This document shows, one piece after another, positions 54,733 to 63,180 of a DNA stretch of 64,000 bases. A program made the translations under genes and the position numbers. Position 1 is the stretch's first letter, and each line of letters starts with the position of its first letter. A model generated the notes under the pieces. It searched no databases, was not told the DNA's origin, and was given only the letters and a program-made list of their open reading frames with translations. The stretch lies in the NCBI GenBank assembly GCA_036273715.1, contig DASUHB010000037.1, forward strand, positions 1 through 64,000. The letters run 5' to 3'. This DNA is from Gemmatimonadaceae bacterium (GTDB lineage: Bacteria > Gemmatimonadota > Gemmatimonadetes > Gemmatimonadales > Gemmatimonadaceae).

Positions 54733-55746
54733 CTACGCGCCGCAGATCACTCTCGCCGCTTTTTCGGTGCCCGCGTCGTCCACGTCCATGTGAAAAACGG
54801 CGCGCAACCGCGTGCGCGTCCACGCCGAAATCAACACGTCCTGCGTCGCCGCGCGCTCGGCGACGGCGCTCGCCTCGCACCCTGGCGGCAAGTCGATCAT
54901 CACAATGTTGGTGTCCGGCGGCACGACGCGCATGCCCTCCACGCCGTCCACCGATTTCGCGAACCGGCGCGCGCGCGCATGGTCATCCGCCAGCCGCTCC
55001 ATGTGCGCGTCGAGTGCGTAGAGCACCGCGGCGGCAAGAAACCCCGATTGCCGCATGCCGCCGCCGAACCGCTTGCGCACCATCCATCCCTCGCGCATGA
55101 GCGGCGCCGGCCCCGCGAGCGCCGCGCCAACGGGGCAGCCGAGCCCCTTCGAAAAGGAGACCATCACGGTGTCGGCGCAGGCCGCGAAGTCCGCCAGCGG
55201 CGTGCCCGACGCGACGTGCGCATTCCACAGCCGCGCGCCGTCGAGATGGACGCCTAACGAGTGCTCGCGCGCCACGTCGCGAATGGCGCGCATCTCGTCG
55301 AGCGGGGTGATCACACCGCCCGCGCCGTTGTGCGTGTTCTCGATGCACACCAGGCTCGCCGACATCGTGTACGGCGTGTATGGCCTGATCGCCGCGCGCA
55401 GCGACTCGGCGTCCATCACCAGGTCGGCGCCCTGCACCGGCCGCACCTGTGCGCCGCACAGCGCGGCGGCCGCGGCGGCCTCGTACATCATCACGTGCGA
55501 CCCCGTGCCGAGCAGAATCTCGGTGCCGGGACGCGAGAGCAGCCACACGCCGGTTTGATTGGCCATGGTGCCGCTCGGGAAAAACAACGCCGCCTCTTTC
55601 CCGAGCAACGAGGCGATGCGCGTCTCGAGTTTTCTGACGGTGGGATCGCCGTCCAGCACATCATCGCCGATTTCGGCGGTGGCGATCGCCTGCCGCATTG
55701 CAGCAGTCGGACGCGTGACGGTATCGCTACGAAGATCGATCGGCAT
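54733..55746 (-). CDS. ltaE: Low-specificity L-threonine aldolase
   Basis: The start ATG at 55,746 (MPIDLRSDTVTRPTAAM) gives 337 residues. Features are the DLRSDTVT N-terminus, DDVLDGDPTVRKLE, SGTMANQ, the HLDGARLWNA block with the cofactor-binding Asp, and the PLP lysine in MVSFSKGLGCPVG. The enzyme cleaves threonine to glycine and acetaldehyde. A start three codons upstream is possible. It lies 43 bases downstream of the YihY gene on the same strand. Confidence 0.95.
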   Translation of the reverse strand: MPIDLRSDTVTRPTAAMRQAIATAEIGDDVLDGDPTVRKLETRIASLLGKEAALFFPSGTMANQTGVWLLSRPGTEILLGTGSHVMMYEAAAAAALCGAQVRPVQGADLVMDAESLRAAIRPYTPYTMSASLVCIENTHNGAGGVITPLDEMRAIRDVAREHSLGVHLDGARLWNAHVASGTPLADFAACADTVMVSFSKGLGCPVGAALAGPAPLMREGWMVRKRFGGGMRQSGFLAAAVLYALDAHMERLADDHARARRFAKSVDGVEGMRVVPPDTNIVMIDLPPGCEASAVAERAATQDVLISAWTRTRLRAVFHMDVDDAGTEKAARVICGA

Positions 55747-55788
55747 AGTACCCAAAGTGAGAACGCAGCAACCGTCCGGGTGCGACGG

Positions 55789-56703
55789 CTACTCCTCGAG
55801 CGTCTCGCGCTGGAGACGCCGCACGCGGCGCAGCTCGTACACCCGGCCGACTTCTCCGCCCAGGATGAAAATCACCGCTGCATAATAGACCCACATCACG
55901 ATCACGACGAGGGCCGTCAGCGCGCCCGTGTACAAGCTGCCCGGATTGAACCGCCCAACGTACGACGTGAACAACGCCTTGGCGAGCTCGAACAACGCGC
56001 TCGTCACGATGGCAGCGAGCAGCGCGTATTGCCATCGGATTTTTCGGTTGGGCAGAAACTTGTAAAGAGAAAAGAACAGCAGCACCATGAAGGCCGATGC
56101 GATCACCGAGCCGATCGCGTACTCGAGGCGGCCCATCACGTCCTTCTGCAAGCCGATCCGCTGCAGCACGGCGACGCCGTGCGTCGTCGCGAGCCGCAGA
56201 TAGGCGTTCACCGCCGTGTATGCCACGAAGAGGATCGTGCTCACCACGGTGATCTCGATGTCGAACACCTTCCCGGCGATGATGCTGCGCTCGTGCTCGA
56301 TGTCGAAGACGTCGGCGAGCACGCTGCGCAGCGTGCCGAACAGTCGCGTCGAGAACCACACGAATCCGATCAGACTGTAGATGCCGACCGAGCGCCGTGC
56401 GCGGATCACATCATTGATGATCTTGTAGATTGGCGAGTTGGCATTCTGGCTGTGCGGCGGCAGGAGCTGATCGATGAAGCGCCACAGATTCGCCGCCGAC
56501 TGCGCCTCGGACTGGTTGAGGAGATAGCCGAGTCCCGAGAACAGGAGCAGCACGAACGGGACGGCGGCCAGCAGGATGTTGAACGCAATGCCGCCGGCGA
56601 GGAAGAAGATGTTGTCTTCGCCCGCGTTGTCCCAGATTCGCTTGGCGTAATCCTTCGTTGCCGCCCAAAAACGTCGGGGCAGAGACACCGGCTGGTTGGG
56701 CAT
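55789..56703 (-). CDS. YihY/BrkB family inner membrane protein
   Basis: This encodes 304 residues with six hydrophobic helices. The family landmarks are DNIFFLAGGIAFNILLAAVPFVLLL near residue 30, FIDQLLPP, GFVWFSTRLFGTLRSVL and the C-terminal YTGALTALVVIVMWVYYAAVIFILGGE. YihY/BrkB proteins are conserved but of unknown function (the name RNase BN is historical). An acidic/basic tail follows the last helix. Confidence 0.9.
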   Translation of the reverse strand: MPNQPVSLPRRFWAATKDYAKRIWDNAGEDNIFFLAGGIAFNILLAAVPFVLLLFSGLGYLLNQSEAQSAANLWRFIDQLLPPHSQNANSPIYKIINDVIRARRSVGIYSLIGFVWFSTRLFGTLRSVLADVFDIEHERSIIAGKVFDIEITVVSTILFVAYTAVNAYLRLATTHGVAVLQRIGLQKDVMGRLEYAIGSVIASAFMVLLFFSLYKFLPNRKIRWQYALLAAIVTSALFELAKALFTSYVGRFNPGSLYTGALTALVVIVMWVYYAAVIFILGGEVGRVYELRRVRRLQRETLEE

Positions 56704-56753
56704 GGCGGGGGCCGCGGTCGTCGGCCCAACGAAGGAAGAAGAGATGGGAGCTC

Positions 56754-57245
56754 CTACTCGGACTCCCGGTCGGCCGAGTTCTTCGCGTCTTCGTTAGGCG
56801 AGAGCGTGGATCGCCGCGCGACCCGTGCCTGGCTGGTGGCGGCGCGGTAGTTCGCCTTCGATTGCGCGATGCGCGCCTCGAGGTCCAGCCGCGCCTGCTG
56901 CGCCGCTTCGCGCCCTGCACGGAAGGCTTCCTGTGCCTGGTGCTTGCGAATCTCGAGCGCCTCGCGGGCCGAGTCGAGCCGGTCTTCCACGCTCCGCTTG
57001 GCTTGCTCGTATCGGTCGACGACGTTGTCCGACAGATCGCCTGCCGCATCGCGGGCCAGGTGTGCCGCGCGGCGCGCGCGCCGGCGCAGTTGGCGGCGAG
57101 TCTCTTCGCCGGTCTGCGGCGCGAACAGCAGAGCAACGCCTGCCCCGACCGCGAGCCCGACGAGGAACGACGTCGCGCCGCTGCCGCGGCGTTCGATCAC
57201 GACGTACGGCTCGTCATCGTCTTCGTAGCGCGTCCTGTGCTTCAT
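56754..57245 (-). CDS. YtxH-like membrane-anchored coiled-coil protein
   Basis: The start ATG at 57,245 follows GAGGAC and gives 163 residues. A single helix in FLVGLAVGAGVALLFAPQTGEETRRQL is the YtxH signature, followed by a long Ala/Arg/Gln-rich amphipathic coiled coil (~55-150). YtxH proteins are general-stress associated in Bacillus, but their role is not established. It lies between the NtrC-type regulator and YihY genes on the same strand. Confidence 0.8.
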   Translation of the reverse strand: MKHRTRYEDDDEPYVVIERRGSGATSFLVGLAVGAGVALLFAPQTGEETRRQLRRRARRAAHLARDAAGDLSDNVVDRYEQAKRSVEDRLDSAREALEIRKHQAQEAFRAGREAAQQARLDLEARIAQSKANYRAATSQARVARRSTLSPNEDAKNSADRESE

Positions 57246-57265
57246 GTCCTCATCTCCATGTCTCT

Positions 57266-58732
57266 TCACCGGCGACCTTTCGATTTCTGTCGGACCACGT
57301 CCTTGTCCTTGACGGATCCGAAGCTCTTCACGTTTCGCGCCGCCGCATCGGGCTCGGCGTCGTCTTCCGCCGGGTCCACCAGCGCGGTGAGTTCGGCGCG
57401 AACCTCTCCCGGCGTGGCGCCCAGCATGTGCGCCGTGCGTTCCACGTCGCCTCCGGTCATCGACAACGTCTTGAGCGTAAGTTGTCGCCGTGCATCGGCC
57501 AATGTCGATCCGACAGGAAGCGACACCGCCGCCGGCGCCTCGGTCGAATTGCGCAAATGGCGTGGAACGACATCGGTCAGCCCGATGGTGGCGGCGCGCG
57601 ACATGATGACCGCCCGCTCCACGGCGTTCTTCAGCTCGCGCACGTTCCCCGGCCACTGATACGAGAGAATCCAATCAATGGCGGCGTCATCGAATCCTGT
57701 CACTTTCTTCCCGTTCTGCTGGGAGAACCGCGCCAGAAACTCCGTCGCCAGCAAGCGCAGATCGCCCATCCGTTCCCGTAAAGGAGGCAAATACAGCTCG
57801 ACGACGGCCAACCGGTAGTACAGGTCCTCGCGCAGCTCGCCTGCGGCGAGCGCCTTCTGCAAGTCTCTATTCGTCGCGGCGACGACGCGGATGTCGACAT
57901 CGATTTCTTTCTTCCCGCCCAGTCTCCGCACCTGACGCGACTCGAGCGCACGCAGCAGCTTGACCTGGATGTCGGGCGCCATTTCCGCGACCTCGTCGAG
58001 AAACAACGTGCCCTCGTGCGCCATCTCGAACGCACCCGGCTTTTCGTTGGTCGAGCCGGTGAAGGCGCCCTTCTCATGCCCGAACAACTCGTTCTCGAGA
58101 ATGTCCTTGGGCAGCGCAGCACAGTTCAGGGCGAGGAATGGCCCGCGCGCGCGCTCGCTCTTCTGATGAAGAGCCCGCGCCACCAATTCCTTGCCCGTTC
58201 CCGACTCGCCGAGAATCAGCACGCTTGCCGTCGACGGCGCAACCGCGTCGATGACCTGATAGACGTTGCGCATCGCATCCGACTGGCCGGTCAGTTCACC
58301 ATAGTGCGTGAGTGCCTGCAGCTCAGATGTCAGTGCGCGGTTGGTTTGCTTCACCTGAAATTTCTCGAGCGCCTTCGGGATGAGCGCTTTGAGGCGATTC
58401 AGCTTTTCCGCGGTGAGCGGCTTCTCGATGTAATCGTACGCCCCTTGCCGCATCGCCTGCACCGCGGAGTCGACGGTGGCCTGGCCTGTAATAATGATGC
58501 ATTCGCTTGGGATCTCGCGCGATTGCATTTCCTGGAGCAAGGCAAGTCCGTCGAGTTTAGGCATCTTGAGGTCGGCCAGGATCACGCCGAACGTGCCCGC
58601 GAGCAGGCTCTCGAGCGCCTTCTGTCCATCGGGAGCGACGTCGACCGCATACCCTTCTTCTTCGAGGACGGCACTCAGGCCGGCCGCGATGCTGCGTTCG
58701 TCGTCGGCGATGAGAATCTTGGGCGTATCCAT
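57266..58732 (-). CDS. NtrC-family sigma-54-type response regulator with altered GAFTGA loop
   Basis: This encodes 488 residues: receiver (Asp54 in ADLKMP, Lys104 in IEKPL), AAA+ domain with Walker A GESGTGKE (175-182), Walker B GTLFLDE (241-247) and arginine finger region, and a C-terminal Fis-like helix-turn-helix (~415-455). The sigma-54 contact loop reads GAFTGS (222-227) instead of GAFTGA. A ~35-residue charged tail follows the HTH. Four bases separate it from the truncated kinase gene upstream. No -12/-24 promoter was identified. Confidence 0.9.
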   Translation of the reverse strand: MDTPKILIADDERSIAAGLSAVLEEEGYAVDVAPDGQKALESLLAGTFGVILADLKMPKLDGLALLQEMQSREIPSECIIITGQATVDSAVQAMRQGAYDYIEKPLTAEKLNRLKALIPKALEKFQVKQTNRALTSELQALTHYGELTGQSDAMRNVYQVIDAVAPSTASVLILGESGTGKELVARALHQKSERARGPFLALNCAALPKDILENELFGHEKGAFTGSTNEKPGAFEMAHEGTLFLDEVAEMAPDIQVKLLRALESRQVRRLGGKKEIDVDIRVVAATNRDLQKALAAGELREDLYYRLAVVELYLPPLRERMGDLRLLATEFLARFSQQNGKKVTGFDDAAIDWILSYQWPGNVRELKNAVERAVIMSRAATIGLTDVVPRHLRNSTEAPAAVSLPVGSTLADARRQLTLKTLSMTGGDVERTAHMLGATPGEVRAELTALVDPAEDDAEPDAAARNVKSFGSVKDKDVVRQKSKGRR

Positions 58733-58735
58733 GGC

Positions 58736-59392
58736 TTAGGTTTGCAACTCCTCTCGCCCGGAATCGGCGCGGGGGAAAATGATAGTAACGCCCTCCACTC
58801 CATCGACCACCCGAAGACCTGCTTCGAGCGCAGCGTCTTTCACGCCATCGCTCAGCCGCAGCGCATTCTCTCCAGTCGGCCGCGCATCGCCCGTGCTTCC
58901 TTTCCGAATCACGGTCACTGCGATCTCATCGTCCCGCTCACCGGGTCGTACGCCGCATTCTGCCTCACCCGCGGGGAGCGTCACCATGTCCACTGCCGCT
59001 GCCAGCACGAGTCGAACGGCGTGCGAATCCGCTTTTGTCTCGAGCGGCACATCCGGTGCCGACCAGACCGAGAGCGATCCACCCTCGGCCGCAACGGCCG
59101 CGCCGTACAGGGTAGCGAGCCGCTTGAGCATCTGGTGCAAATCTATCGGCTCACGTGGCGGACGCGCCAACGCAAGCAGCGCCTCGATTCGCTCGGTCAG
59201 CGTCTCGAGCTCGAGGTACGCCGCATCCGCAAATCGCGTGACGCTCGCCGCGTCGACGCCTCGCGCCAGCCTGGCGCGCAGCACCTCGAGGTTGAGGGCG
59301 AGTCCATTCAGCGGATTCTTGAGCTCGTGTGCAGCGTGCTCGGCCAGGCGCTCGAGCGCCGCATGCCAGCGCGCTTCGACGGCGTTGGTTAT
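58736..59392 (-). CDS. Histidine-kinase-like protein with phospho-acceptor helix but degenerate ATPase
   Basis: The frame gives about 218 residues. LAEHAAHELKNPLNGLALNL carries an intact H-box, followed by a second dimerisation helix. The C-terminal part lacks the N-box asparagine (LVLAAAVDMV in its place) and has no DxGxG or GxGLGL motif. No ATG, GTG or TTG precedes the H-box. The best candidate start is ATA at 59,392, overlapping the aldolase TAA and preceded seven bases upstream by GGAGG; a CTG lies 15 codons later. It lacks any sensor domain, so a role as phosphotransfer or docking partner for the NtrC-type regulator downstream is inferred. Confidence 0.6.
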   Translation of the reverse strand: MTNAVEARWHAALERLAEHAAHELKNPLNGLALNLEVLRARLARGVDAASVTRFADAAYLELETLTERIEALLALARPPREPIDLHQMLKRLATLYGAAVAAEGGSLSVWSAPDVPLETKADSHAVRLVLAAAVDMVTLPAGEAECGVRPGERDDEIAVTVIRKGSTGDARPTGENALRLSDGVKDAALEAGLRVVDGVEGVTIIFPRADSGREELQT

Positions 59393-60795
59393 TCGCCCGC
59401 CTCCGCGTCGTCCGGCGCCGCGTGCACGGCGACCGGCGCCCCCGGCGCACGATGCATCGTCGGCGCCTTGACGAAGCGCGCGACCGTGTCCGCCGTGTTC
59501 GACACGCGCAACTGCTCGAACAGAAAGCCGAAGGTCTGGTCGTAGGCCGTGGCGAGCTCCGATTTCACCGACGCCGGCATATCCCAGATGTCCCGCTTGA
59601 ACGGTCCCAACGCCTTCTTGCGCGTTTTGTAATAGAACTGCTCGTCGGAGTCCTTCGGTTTGCGCTCCTCCTTCGCATTCTCGTCCAGCCACGTGTAGAT
59701 CCGGCTCCGTAAGGCATCCGGCATGTGGTCGTAGAGAATGTTCTGGAAGTTCGTGGCAAGATGGATCTCGCAGGCTTCGACGCGCGGGAAGTTGTTGAAC
59801 GCGTTGTCGGGGAGCGTGGACGCGCCGTGTTGCACGGCGCCCGCCATGCCGTAATCCGTTCGCGCAACCTTCGACAGTTCTTCGAGCGCCGGCAGATCCA
59901 GCTTGACCGCCGCGATGGTGCCGTCGGGCAGCACCACGCCGCCGTGCGACGTGCCGGTCTGCACGCTGATCTTCGAGAGACCATCGACAGCCGCACCGCT
60001 CCTCTCTTTGAGCGTGGCGTTGAATCCATCCATGAACGCCCGCAACTCGGGGACGGTGCTGTTGTGCGCGCCGACTTCTCCGATCTCGCCGCCCACCGAG
60101 ATCGTGATACCATCCGGCTGGATCTCGCGAATGTAGCGCGTGATGTCCACGGCCGTTTGATAGTTGAGCCGCTGCTGCTCGTCGAGTGTCGCGAGCGAGA
60201 CGTCGACTAACGTCGATGTGTCGACGTCGATGTTGAAAAAGCCGGACGCGATCGCTTCCTGTGCCAACTGCTTGACGGCCGCGACTTCGCCCCGCCGGTC
60301 GACGGCAAACTTCTTGGCGTTCACCTGGAAGTGATCGCCCTGCACGAACAGAGGCCCGCGGAATCCTTCGCGCAGCGCCGCGGCCAGCATGACCGCGACG
60401 TACTCGCGCGGGCGTTGGTCCGTGTAGGCAATTTCGGAGCGAGCGATCTCGACGACGAACGCGCCCGCTTTCTGCTTGACGGCAGTGCGAAACACGGCGC
60501 GTGCGGTGTCGTACGCCATGCCGCGAACGTTGATGGCCGGCACGGTGAATCCGTGCGTCTTGCCCTCGCCGCGCGCGAGATAAAAATCGTGGATGCTCGA
60601 CGGACGCACGCCGGCGGCCTGGCCGATCTCCCACAGCAGCCACTGGGCGTGATCTTTCGTTTGTCCCTGCCCGAACACCGCCTCCCGTACCAGCTCGTCC
60701 ATCGCTTCTGTTTGGAGCACGGCCTCGTTCACGAGCGTCACTCGACCGTGTTCGACCTTGACGTCATTGCCGAACTGATGCACCCAGCCCCCCAA
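59389..60795 (-). CDS. Class II fructose-bisphosphate-aldolase-like protein
   Basis: This encodes 468 residues of the class II aldolase fold: FTVPAINVRGMAYDTARAVF, FVQGDHFQVN (metal His), IDVDTSTLVDVSL, GGEIGEVGAHNST and VQTGTSHGGVVLPDGTIA (phosphate loop and catalytic His). It is longer than usual FbaA (~350) by an N-terminal lead and a C-terminal ~100-residue extension. It may act on fructose-1,6-bisphosphate in glycolysis or on a related ketose bisphosphate such as tagatose. Its TAA overlaps the next gene. Pyruvate kinase is encoded nearby upstream. Confidence 0.85.
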   Translation of the reverse strand: MGGWVHQFGNDVKVEHGRVTLVNEAVLQTEAMDELVREAVFGQGQTKDHAQWLLWEIGQAAGVRPSSIHDFYLARGEGKTHGFTVPAINVRGMAYDTARAVFRTAVKQKAGAFVVEIARSEIAYTDQRPREYVAVMLAAALREGFRGPLFVQGDHFQVNAKKFAVDRRGEVAAVKQLAQEAIASGFFNIDVDTSTLVDVSLATLDEQQRLNYQTAVDITRYIREIQPDGITISVGGEIGEVGAHNSTVPELRAFMDGFNATLKERSGAAVDGLSKISVQTGTSHGGVVLPDGTIAAVKLDLPALEELSKVARTDYGMAGAVQHGASTLPDNAFNNFPRVEACEIHLATNFQNILYDHMPDALRSRIYTWLDENAKEERKPKDSDEQFYYKTRKKALGPFKRDIWDMPASVKSELATAYDQTFGFLFEQLRVSNTADTVARFVKAPTMHRAPGAPVAVHAAPDDAEAGE

Positions 60796-60876
60796 GCGCG
60801 AAAGACGACACTGTCATGCCGCGCGCAGCGGCATGAGAAGAACTCTGACCGACCGAGCCAGCGCCCGCAAGGGGCG

Positions 60877-61662
60877 TCACGATCCGTCGACCCTGACCGT
60901 AAGGCCATCGAACGCCGGCGCGATCCCGCGCGGAAGCTCGGCCTCGAGATCGGCGTGGCGATTGTGATGCGTGAGGTGCGTGAAGTACGTGCGCGTTGCG
61001 CCGATTGCCCGCGCGGTTTCGATCGCTTCGGCAACGCTCAGATGGGTCGGATGCGAGGTGCGCAAGAGCGCGTTGAGCACCAACACTTCCACGCCGCGAA
61101 ACGCGTCCATCGCATCGGGCGGAATCCGCTTTGCGTCGGTGACATACGCGATCGGCCCAACGCGATAGGCCAGCACCGGGAGCTCTCCGTGCGGCACGGG
61201 CACCGGAAGCACGACGGCGTCGCCGATCTGCACCGGCTCGCCGTCGCGCAGCGGATGCGCGTGCCCTTCCGGTTTCGAGGTGCCCGCCGGTGGGCGCACC
61301 TCATCGTCGAAAATGTAGGGGAATCGTTGGGCGAGCTGCTCGAGCGTGCGCGGGGAGCCATAGAGCGGCAGCGGCGCACCGCGCCGCACCGAGACCGCGC
61401 GCAGGTCATCGATACCGTGCGTGTGATCCGCGTGCTCGTGCGTGAACAACACCGCATCGACGCGATCGATGTCGTTGGCGATGAGCTGTAGCCGCAACTC
61501 GGGCGCCGTATCGATGAGGAGGCGCGTGCCGCTGTCGGTTTCGATCACCGCGCTCGAGCGCGTTCGCCGGTCGCGCGGGTCCGGCGACCGGCACACGGCG
61601 CAGTTGCATCCGATCTGCGGAACGCCGAAGCTCGTCCCCGTGCCTAAAAATGTCAGCTTCAC
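60877..61662 (-). CDS. PhnP-like metallo-beta-lactamase-fold phosphodiesterase
   Basis: The GTG start at 61,662 overlaps the pyruvate kinase stop in GTGA. The 261 residues include LGTGTSFGVPQIGC, a cysteine cluster (Cys19, 21, 24), the di-metal motif HEHADH (75-80) and later histidines in VPVPHGELPV and THLTHHNRH. The cysteine-bound structural zinc and size match PhnP/YycJ-like enzymes that open cyclic phosphodiesters or nucleotides. The substrate in this organism is not evident. Confidence 0.85.
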   Translation of the reverse strand: MKLTFLGTGTSFGVPQIGCNCAVCRSPDPRDRRTRSSAVIETDSGTRLLIDTAPELRLQLIANDIDRVDAVLFTHEHADHTHGIDDLRAVSVRRGAPLPLYGSPRTLEQLAQRFPYIFDDEVRPPAGTSKPEGHAHPLRDGEPVQIGDAVVLPVPVPHGELPVLAYRVGPIAYVTDAKRIPPDAMDAFRGVEVLVLNALLRTSHPTHLSVAEAIETARAIGATRTYFTHLTHHNRHADLEAELPRGIAPAFDGLTVRVDGS

Positions 61663-63077
61663 ACGTGCTCGACGCGCAGCAGGTTGGTCGTGCCCGGGAC
61701 ATCGAACGGGACGCCGGCGGTGACGAGAATCCGGTCGCCCGCCTTCGCAAACCCCGACGCCTTCACCGCGCGGCTGCCGTGCTCGAACATCTCTTCGTAG
61801 GTCGCGGCCGTCGGCACGAGCTCCGGGTGCACGCCCCACACGAGCGCGAGCTGCCGGTAGGTCCGTTCGACATCCGTGATGGCGCAGATGGGGACGCTGG
61901 GTCGGTGCGCCGACACGATGCGCGCGGTGAATCCGCTCTTCGTGAACACCATGACGACCGGCGCATCGAGCGAGCTCGCCGCGGCCGCCGTCGCCGCTGC
62001 GATGGCGTCTTCGGTGGACACGGCCGCATCGGACTCCCGGCGCGCGAGCACTTTCGCCGCCTGCGGGATGGGGCGCCGCTCGATCTCGAGGATGATGCGG
62101 GTCATCGCGTGCACGGCGAGCTGCGGATACTCGCCCGCTGCCGTCTCGGCCGACAGCATCACGGCGTCGGTCCCGTCCAGGATCGCGTTGGCCACGTCGC
62201 TGGCCTCGGCGCGCGTCGGGCGCGGATGCGTCACCATCGATTCGAGCATCTGCGTGGCCGTGATCACCGGCCTGCCTAACGCATTGGCCAGCGCGATGAT
62301 GCGCTTCTGCGCGAACGGCACTTCTTCGAACGGCAGCTCGACACCCAGGTCGCCGCGGGCGACCATCACCGCATCGGATGCTTCCAGGATCGCGCGGATG
62401 TTCGCCAGCGCGGTGTCCTTCTCGATCTTGGCGACGATGAGCAGATCCTTCGGGAGGAGCCCGCGCAGCTCGGCGATGTCGTCCGCCCGCCTAACGAAGC
62501 TCAGCGCCAGATAGTCGAGCCCCTGTTCGATCGCAAACGTGATGTCGGCGCGATCCTTGTCGGTGATCGACGGCGCCGACACGTCGACGCCCGGCAGGTT
62601 GATCCCCTTGTGGCTCCGAAGCTGTCCGCCGTGCACGACACGCAGCCGGACGCGCGGCTTGGCCACATCCAACACGACGAGGTCGATGAGTCCATCGTCA
62701 ATCAGCACGCGATCGCCGACGCTCACATCATCGGCGAGCGCGTGATAGGTGACGGGGATCTCGCCGTCGCGCACCTGATCCTCGGGGACGAGCACGATGT
62801 CGGCGCCGGGCGCCAGCTCGACCGGCGCCGGCAAATCACCGACGCGAATGCGCGGGCCCTGCAGATCGCCGAGGATGGCCACGGGGCGGTCGAGCTCGCG
62901 TGCGATGCGGCGCACGGTCGCGATCGTCGCCGAGTGCTGCTCGTGCGTCCCGTGTGAAAAATTGATGCGGGCGACGTTGAGGCCCGCATCCATCAGGCTC
63001 CGCAGCACATCGGGCGAGCAGCTGGCGGGCCCAAGGGTGCAGACGACCTTCGTTCGGGCAAAAGGAGATGGCGGCAT
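61659..63077 (-). CDS. pyk: Pyruvate kinase
   Basis: This encodes 472 residues: TKVVCTLGPASCSPDVLRSL, NVARINFSHG, ILGDLQGPRIRVG, DLLIVAKIEKDTALANI and VMVARGDLGVELPFEEVPFAQK, with the catalytic lysine and metal-binding acids, then TATQMLESM and the C-terminal regulatory domain. It converts phosphoenolpyruvate and ADP to pyruvate and ATP. A GTGA overlap links it to the PhnP-like gene. It is divergent from the lipoprotein gene at 63,181. Confidence 0.97.
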   Translation of the reverse strand: MPPSPFARTKVVCTLGPASCSPDVLRSLMDAGLNVARINFSHGTHEQHSATIATVRRIARELDRPVAILGDLQGPRIRVGDLPAPVELAPGADIVLVPEDQVRDGEIPVTYHALADDVSVGDRVLIDDGLIDLVVLDVAKPRVRLRVVHGGQLRSHKGINLPGVDVSAPSITDKDRADITFAIEQGLDYLALSFVRRADDIAELRGLLPKDLLIVAKIEKDTALANIRAILEASDAVMVARGDLGVELPFEEVPFAQKRIIALANALGRPVITATQMLESMVTHPRPTRAEASDVANAILDGTDAVMLSAETAAGEYPQLAVHAMTRIILEIERRPIPQAAKVLARRESDAAVSTEDAIAAATAAAASSLDAPVVMVFTKSGFTARIVSAHRPSVPICAITDVERTYRQLALVWGVHPELVPTAATYEEMFEHGSRAVKASGFAKAGDRILVTAGVPFDVPGTTNLLRVEHV

Positions 63078-63180
63078 GGTGTTTTGAATCGTAAGACCGG
63101 CATAAAGAAAAGGAAGCGCGCATTAACACGCGACCTCTGCCTTCGTCTTACGAGCACAAGCACTCTCTGACGAGGAGCGT

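Noticed and set aside
55261-56850. Plus-strand frame of 529 codons
   Set aside because: Antisense to threonine aldolase and YihY, both with clear family motifs.
60331-61491. Plus-strand frame of 386 codons
   Set aside because: Antisense to the aldolase and the PhnP-like gene; composition typical of a shadow frame.
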